This document shows, piece after piece, positions 27,113 to 35,483 of a stretch of DNA of 40,589 bases; within the stretch, counting starts at the first letter, position 1; every line of letters starts with the position of its first letter. The notes under the pieces were generated by a model that did no database searches, was not told where the DNA came from, and worked only from the letters and a program-made list of their open reading frames with translations. This stretch comes from Planctomycetota bacterium (GTDB lineage: Bacteria > Planctomycetota > Planctomycetia > Pirellulales > Pirellulaceae): NCBI GenBank assembly GCA_026692865.1, contig JAPLNI010000063.1, forward strand, positions 1-40,589. The letters run 5' to 3'. Both the position numbers and the translations under genes were made by a program.

Positions 27113-27349
27113 TCAGCTCCCGGACTTCGATGACTGGTCGATCTTCTTCAAGAATCGCATCAAGTCCTCGCGTTTGAAGAGCCTGTATCCGTTTGCTGGA
27201 TTCCGGTGCACAGGGATATCTCCCTGCTCGGCCCATTTTCGGAGCGTGTTTTGTGCGACACCAAGTATCTGGGCCGCCTCTGCAGTTTTCACGTATTCGC
27301 TCAGATTTTTCATGCGATTGGGTCCAAGAGCCATCGGGCTAGTCTTCAT
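27113..27349 (-). CDS. MerR/excisionase-type helix-turn-helix regulator of the hsd operon
   Basis: The 78-residue protein is a single winged helix-turn-helix of the excisionase/MerR type: YVKTAEAAQILGVAQNTLRK then WAEQGDIPVHRNPANGYRLF and KREDLMRFL. Met13 (27313) is an equally likely start, since MKNLSEYVKTAEAAQ matches the usual beginning of such domains. It stops six bases before hsdR, making it the first gene of the operon. A regulator at this place could delay restriction until methylation is complete. It could also be a DNA-binding subunit instead of a repressor. Confidence 0.82.
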   Translation of the reverse strand: MKTSPMALGPNRMKNLSEYVKTAEAAQILGVAQNTLRKWAEQGDIPVHRNPANGYRLFKREDLMRFLKKIDQSSKSGS

Positions 27350-27442
27350 AGTCTAGCAAAGTCTTCAACTTGGCGATACGATGCATGTACCTATTATGGG
27401 TATTCTAATCGCTCGAATCTCCACAACAGTGAGGGAAACTGA
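27350..27442. promoter_or_regulatory. Divergent intergenic region for the hsd operon and a secreted protein gene
   Basis: The 93 bases between the minus-strand HTH/hsd operon and the plus-strand gene at 27443 must carry both promoters, because no other gap of useful size exists upstream of hsdR. No perfect operator palindrome is obvious. Assignment is by position only. Confidence 0.4.
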
Positions 27443-28102
27443 ATGTTCCGAATTTCGATTGTGGTGGCGCTCAGCATCGTATCTGCCTCAATGGTCTCAA
27501 CCGCATTGCCATCTGACAACGTTGATGTGGCGGCGACGCCTAAGAACCGCGTCAATCACATGAGGGAGCTGGTAACCTTTGCTGTCGATGAACTTGATGA
27601 AACCGCAACTTCTGAAGCCAAGAAGAACAGCGTGCTATTCCTCATTCGAGTTGCGTGGCATGAGGGAGCGCAGCTCACTGCTCGGCGTCAAAATGGTGGC
27701 GGACCCGGTAGGAGTTTCTTCCAGTTTGAGCCAGCCAAGGCGAAAGATGGGGTCGACTATGCCGTCACGAAGAAAGTAATCGGCGACATAGCTGCTGCGG
27801 GAGGGTCGACCTCGAAACGCGTTGAAGATTCCGTCAAAGACTTGGTTCTCGGTTCACCTTGGCCCAACGGAGGCTTAATTGAAAAGCTGCTCGGTGGTGA
27901 AGATGAAGCCGTCGACCTATTCGGCATCTACTTGGCTAGAATCTCCTTGAAACGCATACCATCTGCCATTCCCACGGATCTCGATGGTCAGGCTGAGTAC
28001 TGGGCCAAACATTGGAAAGTGAAGTTTGACTCTGACGCCGATCGCACTGCAAAGATCAAGCAGTTCAAGGACAACGCGACGACTTTGGATACGCATCTCT
28101 AA
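27443..28102 (+). CDS. Predicted secreted lysozyme-like protein
   Basis: The 219 residues start with a signal-peptide-like segment (MFRISIVVALSIVSASMVST, cleavage near 22-24). A conserved block follows at about 67-96: FLIRVAWHEGAQLTARRQ, GGGPGRSFFQFEPAKAKDG. The glutamate in HEG and the GGGP-(G/A)-x-x-x-FQFE pattern resemble lysozyme-like and phage lysin/transglycosylase domains, in which the Glu is catalytic. The C-terminal EYWAKHWKVKFDS also fits that group. It may degrade peptidoglycan, or be a phage-derived protein. A lysin-like gene inside a defence island is odd. Planctomycetes do have peptidoglycan, so a housekeeping role is possible as well. Confidence 0.55.
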   Translation: MFRISIVVALSIVSASMVSTALPSDNVDVAATPKNRVNHMRELVTFAVDELDETATSEAKKNSVLFLIRVAWHEGAQLTARRQNGGGPGRSFFQFEPAKAKDGVDYAVTKKVIGDIAAAGGSTSKRVEDSVKDLVLGSPWPNGGLIEKLLGGEDEAVDLFGIYLARISLKRIPSAIPTDLDGQAEYWAKHWKVKFDSDADRTAKIKQFKDNATTLDTHL

Positions 28103-28191
28103 TTGGCGTTGCGGAAGACACCTCACCAGTCTTGATAAGCAACAGTACGACGATAAACCAAGAAGCAAAAATCCGAGAATTCGAATCAGTT

Positions 28192-30063
28192 ATGAGCGCG
28201 ATTACCCCACACTACCGAACGGTTCAGCAACTTTTGCAAAGCCAGTCTTTTTCGATCGACGAGTACCAACGTGAGTACAAGTGGGAAAAGGAAAACATTG
28301 ATGAATTGCTTTCGGACTTGCTTGGCAAATTCAGCAATTCGTACAGGCCTGAGCACAACACTAAGGAGGTAAGCAAGTATGGCGAATACTTCCTTGGGTC
28401 CATTATCGTTTCGAAGCGCAATGGGAAGAACTATCTAGTTGATGGACAGCAACGAGTAACATCGCTGACGCTATTACTCATATGTCTGTACCGAATCGCT
28501 GAGGAAAAGAGTCTTCCAGTACTGCAGACTATTGCACCGCTCATCTTCAGTGACAACCTCGGCGAACCGAAGTTCAACTTGGATATCTCTGAGCGTTTGC
28601 CAGTTATCGAAGCACTGTTCAAGGGGCAACAGTTCAATCCCGATGGAAAAGACGAATCCATACAGACGATGTATGCGCGCTATGGTGACATCGAGCAGAA
28701 CGGATTCGTCGATGAACTCGAAGAGGGGATCAGTCATTTCATCTATTGGTTGCTGACGCGGGTTGGGCTAATTGAAATCGCAACCGACAACGACACCTAT
28801 GCTTACGCGATATTCGAAACCATGAACGATCGCGGTAAGACACTCAGTCCAGTAGACATGCTCAAGGCATATCTACTGGCTCCTGTCGAAGACTCAGAGA
28901 AACGCCGAACGTCCAACCAGATGTGGAAGCAAAATGTCTTGAATTTGATTTCATGGAGTCAAGAGAAGGAATCCGAGCGGGATATCAATTGCATAAAAGC
29001 TTGGCTGCGGGCTCAATACGCCGAGTCGACACGTGATCGAAAAGCGGGAGCGAGTGACAAAGACTGGGAGTTGATCGGCAATGCGTTTCACCGCTGGGTT
29101 CGTGAACATCACGAATCACTTGGCCTTGGATCGGAAGCCGACAACGTCCGTTTCATTACCGAAGCGTTTCCATTTTTCGCGAAGGCTTACCTTCGGATTC
29201 TCTCGGCAAGCCGGACATTAACGAGCGGCCTCGAGCCAATCTTCTACAACGCGCACAACGATTTCACCTGGCAGTCCACAGTACTACTTGCGCCATTACA
29301 ACTGTCGGACGACGAGGATACGGTACGCAAGAAACTAGCCGCGACAGCCACCTACCTCGACATTTGGCTTATGCGCCGAGTCGTCAATTACGTTCGCGTT
29401 GGCTATTCAAGCGTTTCTTACACCATGTTTACTTTATGCCGAGACATCCGCCGAAAATCCTTGCCCGACTTGCTCACGATTCTGCAAAAGAAACTCGCTG
29501 AAGACGAAGTCTCCTTTGAGGGACACAAACAGAAACCACAGAGAAAAGGAATGTCGGACCTTCGCCTGAATCAGTTCAGTCGGCGGTACATTTATCATTT
29601 ACTTGCACGTGTGACCGCATTCGTTGAGCAAGGATGTGGTCGAACAGAGTCGTTCGACAAGTTGGTTGATCGGACCGTCAAAAACCCCTTCGACATTGAG
29701 CACATGTTGCCCGACAACTTTTCGGCCGTTGCTAACGATTTTGAAAGCGAAAACGACTTTGAGGAATGGCGAAATCATATTGCGTCGCTTTTGCTTCTAC
29801 CGGCCGACGTCAATCGAAGCCTTCAGGATAAGCCGTACGAAGAGAAGGTGGTGCATTATGGCAAGCAGAATTTTTACGCTGCAAGCCTAAATGCCGATGC
29901 CTATGATCACCAACCGAAATTCAAGCAGTTTCGAGAAGCATATGAATTGCCGTTCGAAAATTATGAACGATTTACGAAGGCAGAACAGCAAAAGAGGCGA
30001 GCACTACTTGTTGCATTGGTCGAGGTCGTTTGGTCCGCGAAAAGACTTGAACAGTACGCATGA
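28192..30063 (+). CDS. Second GmrSD-like DUF262/DUF1524 protein
   Basis: The start at 28192 (MSAITPHYRTVQQLLQSQSF) is chosen over a TTG at 28132 because DUF262 proteins begin close to their first helix. The 623-residue protein has the GmrS-like motifs DEYQREYKWEK (about 23-33) and LVDGQQRVTS (about 82-91), FETMNDRGKTLSPVDMLKA near 210-230, and the GmrD-like HNH motif DIEHMLPDN near 501-509, with a downstream Asn-rich LLLLPADVNRS. It is clearly related in layout to the gene at 4297 but not close in sequence. Likely an NTP-dependent nuclease against modified or invading DNA. It is downstream of a lysozyme-like gene and convergent with an ASCH gene. Confidence 0.88.
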   Translation: MSAITPHYRTVQQLLQSQSFSIDEYQREYKWEKENIDELLSDLLGKFSNSYRPEHNTKEVSKYGEYFLGSIIVSKRNGKNYLVDGQQRVTSLTLLLICLYRIAEEKSLPVLQTIAPLIFSDNLGEPKFNLDISERLPVIEALFKGQQFNPDGKDESIQTMYARYGDIEQNGFVDELEEGISHFIYWLLTRVGLIEIATDNDTYAYAIFETMNDRGKTLSPVDMLKAYLLAPVEDSEKRRTSNQMWKQNVLNLISWSQEKESERDINCIKAWLRAQYAESTRDRKAGASDKDWELIGNAFHRWVREHHESLGLGSEADNVRFITEAFPFFAKAYLRILSASRTLTSGLEPIFYNAHNDFTWQSTVLLAPLQLSDDEDTVRKKLAATATYLDIWLMRRVVNYVRVGYSSVSYTMFTLCRDIRRKSLPDLLTILQKKLAEDEVSFEGHKQKPQRKGMSDLRLNQFSRRYIYHLLARVTAFVEQGCGRTESFDKLVDRTVKNPFDIEHMLPDNFSAVANDFESENDFEEWRNHIASLLLLPADVNRSLQDKPYEEKVVHYGKQNFYAASLNADAYDHQPKFKQFREAYELPFENYERFTKAEQQKRRALLVALVEVVWSAKRLEQYA

Positions 30064-30102
30064 TCTGTTCGACTCGTCAACTCGATAGAAGTTATATCTT
30101 CA

Positions 30103-30534
30103 TCAGGATAACACTCGATGAACCGATCGAGTTGTTATACTTTTCTGTTGCATTTCATCCAAATAACGAAATTGCTGAGGTGGGTGAAACGTATGCCAAG
30201 TCTCTCGCAATTCCGCTAGTGTGATCGGATTCTCAAACACCTTCACGTGTGAGAAGTGGATACCGACAGCTAGTTTATGGTTTTGAAAGTACTCGTCAAA
30301 TTCCTGGAGAGAAACGGCGGCAATTTTTCGTACCTTCTGCCACATCTGCTCTGGCTCCATGGCATCGATGCGATCAATGACTGCCGATGCGACTACTGCG
30401 CACTTAGGCATGGAAGCATATATGACCAACTGTGTGCCGGCCTCAGCGCGAGGTACCCGCTTTCTCAATTCCACGGTTTTGCGACCATCCAAAATTGCGT
30501 CGACATATCTGGGGTGAATTGATAGAAACAGCAT
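30103..30534 (-). CDS. ASCH/PUA-like domain protein, partner of the GNAT-PIN fusion
   Basis: The 143-residue protein begins LFLSIHPRYVDAILDGRKTV then ELRKRVPR, the classic ASCH start in which a PUA-like beta barrel binds RNA or modified nucleotides; the K-T-V-E-x-R element lines the pocket. VIYASMPKCAVVASAVIDRI and FDEYFQNHKLAVGIHFSHVK complete the fold. The gene starts three bases after the stop of the GNAT-PIN gene on the same strand, so the two are co-translated. ASCH proteins can hydrolyse or recognise modified cytidines. Here an RNA-recognition or antitoxin-like role is plausible. Confidence 0.85.
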   Translation of the reverse strand: MLFLSIHPRYVDAILDGRKTVELRKRVPRAEAGTQLVIYASMPKCAVVASAVIDRIDAMEPEQMWQKVRKIAAVSLQEFDEYFQNHKLAVGIHFSHVKVFENPITLAELRETWHTFHPPQQFRYLDEMQQKSITTRSVHRVLS

Positions 30535-30537
30535 CGA

Positions 30538-32637
30538 CTACTCCTGTTTTGAAGCGTGCAGGTAAATCTTCTCAAATGCCGCTTGGCTAATCTCCACCGC
30601 TGACACGAATTGCTGGCGTTTCATCCCGTCTTCTACCAAAACTGTGTTTACCTCGTCCAGCGAGATTGTTCTTGGAAACAGTTCAGTATTGGTAAACTCC
30701 ATCGCAAAGGCAGACGCATCGGGTTTCTCAAAATGATCCATCAAGTGTCTCCACTCAAAGACTCCCAAACGTTGGTACTCGCGGTACAAATCTTTGACTG
30801 TGCCCGTGACACCTTTGGTCAATACTGAGCAGGCGCGAATGCAGCCACCCCCGCGTTGCCTATCCCCGCTTACGTACCAAAGAATGCGAGCAAAGTCACC
30901 TTTTGGACTATTCCTAGGTTTCTTGTAGTAAACGGAATCTGGGTTTACCACCAATCGAGTGTCCATCCGTAGCAGGGGGCGACTCCAGATTCGAAAATCG
31001 AACAATTCTTGCGCCCATTCGGGCTGAATCGGGACAACATAGATGGGCAACTTCCCAAAGGTCACTTTGCCAGGGTGAATCAAGGTCTCAAGCTGTTGAG
31101 TGCTAGCAATGCCGCCGCCGGCCGCATCTTCGGACAATTGAAGGATCGCATCTCCCAACTCTCTTGGCAGACAATTTCCGGTGACAAATTCTCGAACAAC
31201 TGCCTGTATTGGAGCAAGCTCCCAGATTCCCGGAAGTAGTACCCTAAAGTACTCCTGGTCGAAGCGTTGAAAGCCGCGGCGTAGGCATGCTAGTAGCAGT
31301 GCCGGTTCCGGAAATGGATCGGCCAACTTAACAACACGTATTCCATTGTTTGAAGTTCCAAGAGGTTGAGAAGCAATCAACTCAGTGATGACATTTCCTA
31401 GCCTTGTTCCTGAAAGTCGACGTGCAACCCTAAACCTAACTAGATTAGTGACGTTAGGGCCAGCATTTTCCGATAGGACGATCGCAAGCGAATTCCCCTC
31501 AGTATCTCGTATCTGATTAATCTCAAATCGATCAGGTAGACTGAGAGCACCATCGACAAGTCCAGACAATGAATGTGGCTTTTCGCCCTGCTTTGCATTG
31601 ATAAATTCGTCTAGCTCGAGTTCCTTTATCGATTTGACCCGATGACGTTCTATTCCTGTATTTCGCATCTCGCGGTACTGATAGATAGTCGATCGCACGA
31701 CTGAATCCGATTCTGAGATGATTTCAGATGGTCGCTGGACACGAAGCCCCGTAAGTCCGAGGATGTCGGGAGCCTTCTTCAGAATCTCGTCATCATAGGT
31801 TGCGAATGCTGCCACTTTGCGCGATGCGGCGATTGCAAGGTGCTGCTGATCCGAAACTGCGCTAGGATCTTTTGGCTCGCCAAGGATTGAGCGAATCATT
31901 CCCCGAAATCTATCCACGGTCGAAATATCCCCGACAATGACATCCCAGGTTGTTCGAATGGTCGAGATCATCTCACCTCGCAATGGCTCTGGCTGTCGGT
32001 CCAGATCATTGAACATCTCCTCGGTTACAACGAGTGTTATTTCATCAGCCAGCCAATCAGCAAGTAGTCCAGATGCGTTTTCGTGTCTGGGACGAGCTGG
32101 GTACCGAATATCAATGCAAACGTTCGCATCGCAAACTACCAAAGGCTGATCCTCTTGCTCAGCTTGATGATCAAATAGCGGCATATCGTTGAGCCTCGCA
32201 CTGAAAACAATTAGCTCACTGCCATCTACTTTCTTGCCAGCAACTCGCTTCCCTGCAATGAAGCCCAAGCTGTGCCAGATCTTCGCGGCCTGAAAGTCGG
32301 CTCGGCAATTCAATCTAATGCGGGAGTGGGAGGCAAAATCGCTACGAATTCGGTCGACCAAGCATCGGCTTAAGCCTTGACCTCGATGTTTGCTTTCAAC
32401 CGCTAAATGGGCTATACGCACTTCGCTCTTCTGATTGACGGCGAAAAGTACGTAGCCAACTATTGATTCGCCAAGCTTGGCCACGAGGATCTGGCCTCGC
32501 TCCAATCGCTCTTGGAAAGCACCGTCTGGAAGGAACCCCAATTCACGTTTGCTTGCGCGATAGACAGCCTTGATTTGTTCAAGTTCGCCAATCGATGCGG
32601 CGTACACGATATTGTAGTTTTCGTTTGTTCGCCTCAC
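30538..32637 (-). CDS. GNAT acetyltransferase-PIN nuclease-PUA-like fusion protein
   Basis: The 699-residue protein has three recognisable parts. Residues 10-150 form a GNAT fold with the acetyl-CoA loop RGQGLS at 85-90 and NCRADFQAAKIWHSLGFIAG downstream. Residues 165-300 form a PIN domain with all four acidic positions: D170 (VVCDANVCIDI), E206/E207 (TEEMF), D263 (SDQQHLAIAA) and D282/D283 (TYDDEIL). After a middle region of unknown fold (about 320-540), residues 560-699 look like an ASCH/EVE PUA-like domain (GDFARILWYVSG, IRACSVL, FEWRHL). PIN domains cleave RNA, and TacT-type GNAT toxins acetylate aminoacyl-tRNA. A separate ASCH gene follows three bases later. The combination suggests an RNA-directed toxin or defence effector. 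Confidence 0.85.
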   Translation of the reverse strand: MRRTNENYNIVYAASIGELEQIKAVYRASKRELGFLPDGAFQERLERGQILVAKLGESIVGYVLFAVNQKSEVRIAHLAVESKHRGQGLSRCLVDRIRSDFASHSRIRLNCRADFQAAKIWHSLGFIAGKRVAGKKVDGSELIVFSARLNDMPLFDHQAEQEDQPLVVCDANVCIDIRYPARPRHENASGLLADWLADEITLVVTEEMFNDLDRQPEPLRGEMISTIRTTWDVIVGDISTVDRFRGMIRSILGEPKDPSAVSDQQHLAIAASRKVAAFATYDDEILKKAPDILGLTGLRVQRPSEIISESDSVVRSTIYQYREMRNTGIERHRVKSIKELELDEFINAKQGEKPHSLSGLVDGALSLPDRFEINQIRDTEGNSLAIVLSENAGPNVTNLVRFRVARRLSGTRLGNVITELIASQPLGTSNNGIRVVKLADPFPEPALLLACLRRGFQRFDQEYFRVLLPGIWELAPIQAVVREFVTGNCLPRELGDAILQLSEDAAGGGIASTQQLETLIHPGKVTFGKLPIYVVPIQPEWAQELFDFRIWSRPLLRMDTRLVVNPDSVYYKKPRNSPKGDFARILWYVSGDRQRGGGCIRACSVLTKGVTGTVKDLYREYQRLGVFEWRHLMDHFEKPDASAFAMEFTNTELFPRTISLDEVNTVLVEDGMKRQQFVSAVEISQAAFEKIYLHASKQE

Positions 32638-32753
32638 GCTGCGATTGTTCCTCTGTGCTTCGGCCTGACATCAAAATGGTCATTGTAGCCGATAGCCGGT
32701 GAGAAAACGCTTACGCGATGGACTGTTGTTTCGACCTATCGTTTTGAAATACG

Positions 32754-33158
32754 TTATTTTTGAGCAACATGAAGCAAGTCTGACCAGCGTATTCGCTGTT
32801 CTTTCCAATTCAGCGCGGACGCTAATAGCCGAAATTCTCGTTCAGGTACCTTAATCAACTTCTCTTTGTATTCGTCCACCGTGAGGATCTGTTCTTGGAT
32901 TTCTGGTGCGAGCAGGTTCAAATCCATGATCTGAGTTAGCCGAGCACGACTGACATGCCCCACCCTTGCGAGCTCTGCTTGATCCGAAACTTGGCCACTC
33001 TTGATCAAGTGGTCGAGGCGGATGGCAAGTGCCATCATCTTGGTGATGCGGGGTAATCGAACCGGTGTTGGCTGCTCAGGCTGCGTTCCAGCTTCGACGA
33101 TTGTCTTTGCGGATCGCTTGCCGGTCTTGAACTCCAGTTTGTGCTTGGCAGTTAGCAT
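32754..33158 (-). CDS. Recombinase-associated helix-turn-helix protein
   Basis: The 134-residue protein has a basic N-terminus and a helix-turn-helix core (SDQAELARVGHVSRARLTQI then MDLNLLAPEIQEQIL), much like the small proteins that follow large serine recombinases in planctomycete and proteobacterial elements. It overlaps the recombinase end by seven bases. It may guide integration or control expression; as a xis-like directionality factor it would be a candidate, although that is speculation. Confidence 0.78.
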   Translation of the reverse strand: MLTAKHKLEFKTGKRSAKTIVEAGTQPEQPTPVRLPRITKMMALAIRLDHLIKSGQVSDQAELARVGHVSRARLTQIMDLNLLAPEIQEQILTVDEYKEKLIKVPEREFRLLASALNWKEQRIRWSDLLHVAQK

Positions 33159-34711
33159 GTGGCGGCTCCTTCTTTACTTTGCTGCTCCTGGTTAAATGTC
33201 CTGATTCCGATGGGGTGGTAGGAGATGGACAGCTCTTTGCTGTGACCGTCGTACTGAATCGAGTCAACAATCTGGTGGATGGCTTTGGCTCGCTCGGCCG
33301 GCGATAGTGCTGTCCAAACTTCGTCGAATCGCCCCAGCGCATCGCGGACATCCGACTCTTCGATCAACAGACTTGATACCGCGGTCATCTCGTCGACGAT
33401 CTCCGATACTCGTTGTTCTTTCTCGCGAATCTGGTCTTGGATATCAGCAAATGACAATTCGTTTGCCCCATCGGCGTTCGCCTGGTTCAGTCGCTCGTAG
33501 TGACCCAGAATTGCCCGCTCCAACGCGTTCTTTTCTTTCTTGAGTTGTTCTACGGTCGTCTGGGTTTGGACGCGACTCTGGGCCAACGTGTCGCGAACAA
33601 CACCAGGGTCTTGGCCAACCCGTCGGATCTGGTCGATTACGAAGTCTTCGATTTCGGCAGCTGGTAGCGATGGTGATGGGCAATTTGCCCAGCCTTGCTT
33701 TTGAGCCTTGTGACAAACGTAGTAGCGATAGAGAGTCGAGCCTTTCTTTGTGTACGAATGGCTCATCCCGCAATTGCAAGCAGAGCAGCGAAGTAGTCCC
33801 TGGAGCAAAGCATTGTGCTTGCAACGGTTGAGATCTTTCTTCATGCGGCTGTTCTGCTTTAGTGTCTCCTGGACCCGGTCGAACACATCTCGCTTAATGA
33901 TGGCCTGTTGAAGGCCTGGATGGAGATGTCCCTCGTATTCGATCATGCCAATATACGTTGCATTGGTCAGCACTGCTGTGACCTTGTTCTTGTTGAACTC
34001 GCCGCCACCAATCGTCTTTCCTTTCTTGGTGGTCCACTCTTTCATTCGCCAGCCGCGCTCGTTTAAAACCCTCGCGACCTGCAGTGTTGATTTCATTTCC
34101 AAGTACAAGTCGAAAATCTGCTGAACGCGTAGCGATTCCAAAGGTTCAACGACTAGCTTCGTATTCTCGACGTTGTAGCCAAGGATCGGCTTACCTCCGA
34201 TCCAACGCCCCTTGCGTCGCGCCGCTCGCATCTTATCGCGGGTCCGCTCACTGATCATGTCTCGTTCGAATTGGGCGAACGACAAAAGCACGTTGAGCGT
34301 CAATCGGCCCATTGACGAGGCGGTATTAAATGACTGTGTCACGCTCACAAACGTGACTTGATGACGATCAAAGACTTCGATGATTTTAGCGAAATCAAGC
34401 AAGCTCCGACTGAGCCGGTCGACCTTGTAAACTACTATGCAGTCAATCTTGCCCGCAGCAATGTCGGCCAGCAAGCGACGAAGCCCCGGACGTTCCATGT
34501 TCGCTCCGGTGAAACCTCCGTCATCGTACTTGGAATCAAGGCACTCCCACCCTTCGTGCTTCTGGCTTTTGATATAGAGTTCGCCTGCTTCACGTTGTGC
34601 GTCAAGTGAGTTGAATTCTTGCTCCAATCCCTCTTCAGTCGATTTGCGTGTGTAGATCGCACAACGATATGACTTCTTCGCCTCGGGCTTTACATTGTGT
34701 TTGTTCGACAT
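33152..34711 (-). CDS. Large serine recombinase
   Basis: The 519-residue recombinase has a standard catalytic domain: YRCAIYTRKSTEEGLEQEFN with the nucleophile Ser24, KYDDGGFTGANMERPGLRRL, YKVDRLSRSLLDFAK and LSFAQFERDMISERTRDK. A recombinase domain follows (ARVLNERGWRMKEW, then KVTAVLTNATYIGMIEYEG), then a zinc ribbon (CSACNCGMSH; CHKAQKQGWANCPS) and a coiled coil (about 400-460). It starts at the TAATG overlap with DUF2924, so DUF2924, recombinase and HTH gene form one unit. It likely integrates its element by cutting and rotating DNA at att sites. The attachment sites are not identified. Confidence 0.93.
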   Translation of the reverse strand: MSNKHNVKPEAKKSYRCAIYTRKSTEEGLEQEFNSLDAQREAGELYIKSQKHEGWECLDSKYDDGGFTGANMERPGLRRLLADIAAGKIDCIVVYKVDRLSRSLLDFAKIIEVFDRHQVTFVSVTQSFNTASSMGRLTLNVLLSFAQFERDMISERTRDKMRAARRKGRWIGGKPILGYNVENTKLVVEPLESLRVQQIFDLYLEMKSTLQVARVLNERGWRMKEWTTKKGKTIGGGEFNKNKVTAVLTNATYIGMIEYEGHLHPGLQQAIIKRDVFDRVQETLKQNSRMKKDLNRCKHNALLQGLLRCSACNCGMSHSYTKKGSTLYRYYVCHKAQKQGWANCPSPSLPAAEIEDFVIDQIRRVGQDPGVVRDTLAQSRVQTQTTVEQLKKEKNALERAILGHYERLNQANADGANELSFADIQDQIREKEQRVSEIVDEMTAVSSLLIEESDVRDALGRFDEVWTALSPAERAKAIHQIVDSIQYDGHSKELSISYHPIGIRTFNQEQQSKEGAATC

Positions 34712-35199
34712 TAGGCCTTATCTCCATCAACGCGAAAGAAGTTGAATCCGTTCCAGTGCTTGCCAGTCACAGCCTTGGCAACGGCCGTGAGCGATTTGTA
34801 CTTCTGACCTTGCCATTCGAAACCATCGCCTCGGACGAGCACAACAATGTTCTGGCCTTTGTAAAGTCGCTGGAGTGATTGGCCTACCGACAGACTACGA
34901 GTTGGCTTGGAATCAACATTCACGACAATCGTATTCGGCTGCTGGACAACCTCGCGCGGCTTTCGCTCTCGCGGTGGCATCATGCGTATGTCGGCGTCGT
35001 TAGCAATCTCCATGGCCCTACGTCGCGCTCGCTCGGAGAGATCACCTTCGATGTTCGCTTGCATGCGCCAAGCGATCCGTTTGATGAGCCAGACTTTGTT
35101 CCGTGCGTTGGTCGCCTCTTTGAATACTTCGCAGTACTTATTTCGAAGCTCGCCTACGCTCATGAGTTTCATGAGTGCGACTTCCCGATCAATGTTCAT
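34711..35199 (-). CDS. DUF2924 protein of the recombinase operon
   Basis: The 162-residue protein matches DUF2924: an N-terminal helical part (VGELRNKYCEVFKEATNARN, KVWLIKRIAWRMQA) and a C-terminal block (LQRLYKGQNIVVLVRGDGFE, WQGQKYKSLTAVAKAVTGKH, WNGFNFFRV). DUF2924 genes regularly precede large serine recombinases in phages and integrative elements, and the C-terminal block resembles RAMA-type DNA-associated domains. The stop overlaps the recombinase start (TAATG). Its role in recombination is not known. Confidence 0.9.
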   Translation of the reverse strand: MNIDREVALMKLMSVGELRNKYCEVFKEATNARNKVWLIKRIAWRMQANIEGDLSERARRRAMEIANDADIRMMPPRERKPREVVQQPNTIVVNVDSKPTRSLSVGQSLQRLYKGQNIVVLVRGDGFEWQGQKYKSLTAVAKAVTGKHWNGFNFFRVDGDKA

Positions 35200-35222
35200 T
35201 CTTGCCTCGACTTGGTAAATGG

Positions 35223-35277
35223 TTGAGAACTCAGACGCGAGTTAACCCGCGTGGACACACAGAGCGGTAGTTCTCAA
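35223..35277 (-). promoter_or_regulatory. Inverted repeats in the leader of the DUF2924-recombinase operon
   Basis: TTGAGAACT at 35223-35231 pairs with AGTTCTCAA at 35269-35277, enclosing ACGCG/CGCGT (35235-35239 and 35248-35252). The structure lies in the 74 bases between the small upstream gene and DUF2924, so it may be an operator or attenuator, or end the upstream message. No T run follows. Confidence 0.4.
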
Positions 35278-35444
35278 GAATCTTCAAGCCCATCGGCGAG
35301 AGTTTCGTCGGTATTGTCGCCGTCATCTGAGGAGACACGTTGGCGCTGCAGCAATAGTCGGACTAGACCAGTAGCAAGTAGCTTCGCCAACTCAATCCTT
35401 CGCTGGTCCGTACTCATCGTTGTCAGATCATGAAGTCTCGACAT
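35274..35444 (-). CDS. Small protein at the head of the recombinase operon
   Basis: The start is set at 35444 (MSRLHDLTTMSTDQRRIELA), giving 56 residues. A longer frame begins at 35483 but adds residues of unlikely composition. The STDQRRIELAKLLATGLVRL pattern resembles short proteins that precede DUF2924 in planctomycete elements, and the acidic tail (SSDDGDNTDE) fits a small soluble protein. The ribosome binding site is weak. A moderately supported call. Confidence 0.55.
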   Translation of the reverse strand: MSRLHDLTTMSTDQRRIELAKLLATGLVRLLLQRQRVSSDDGDNTDETLADGLEDS

Positions 35445-35483
35445 GTGTATCACCGTTTCATTGCGTGTGCAGATGCTGTCCAC

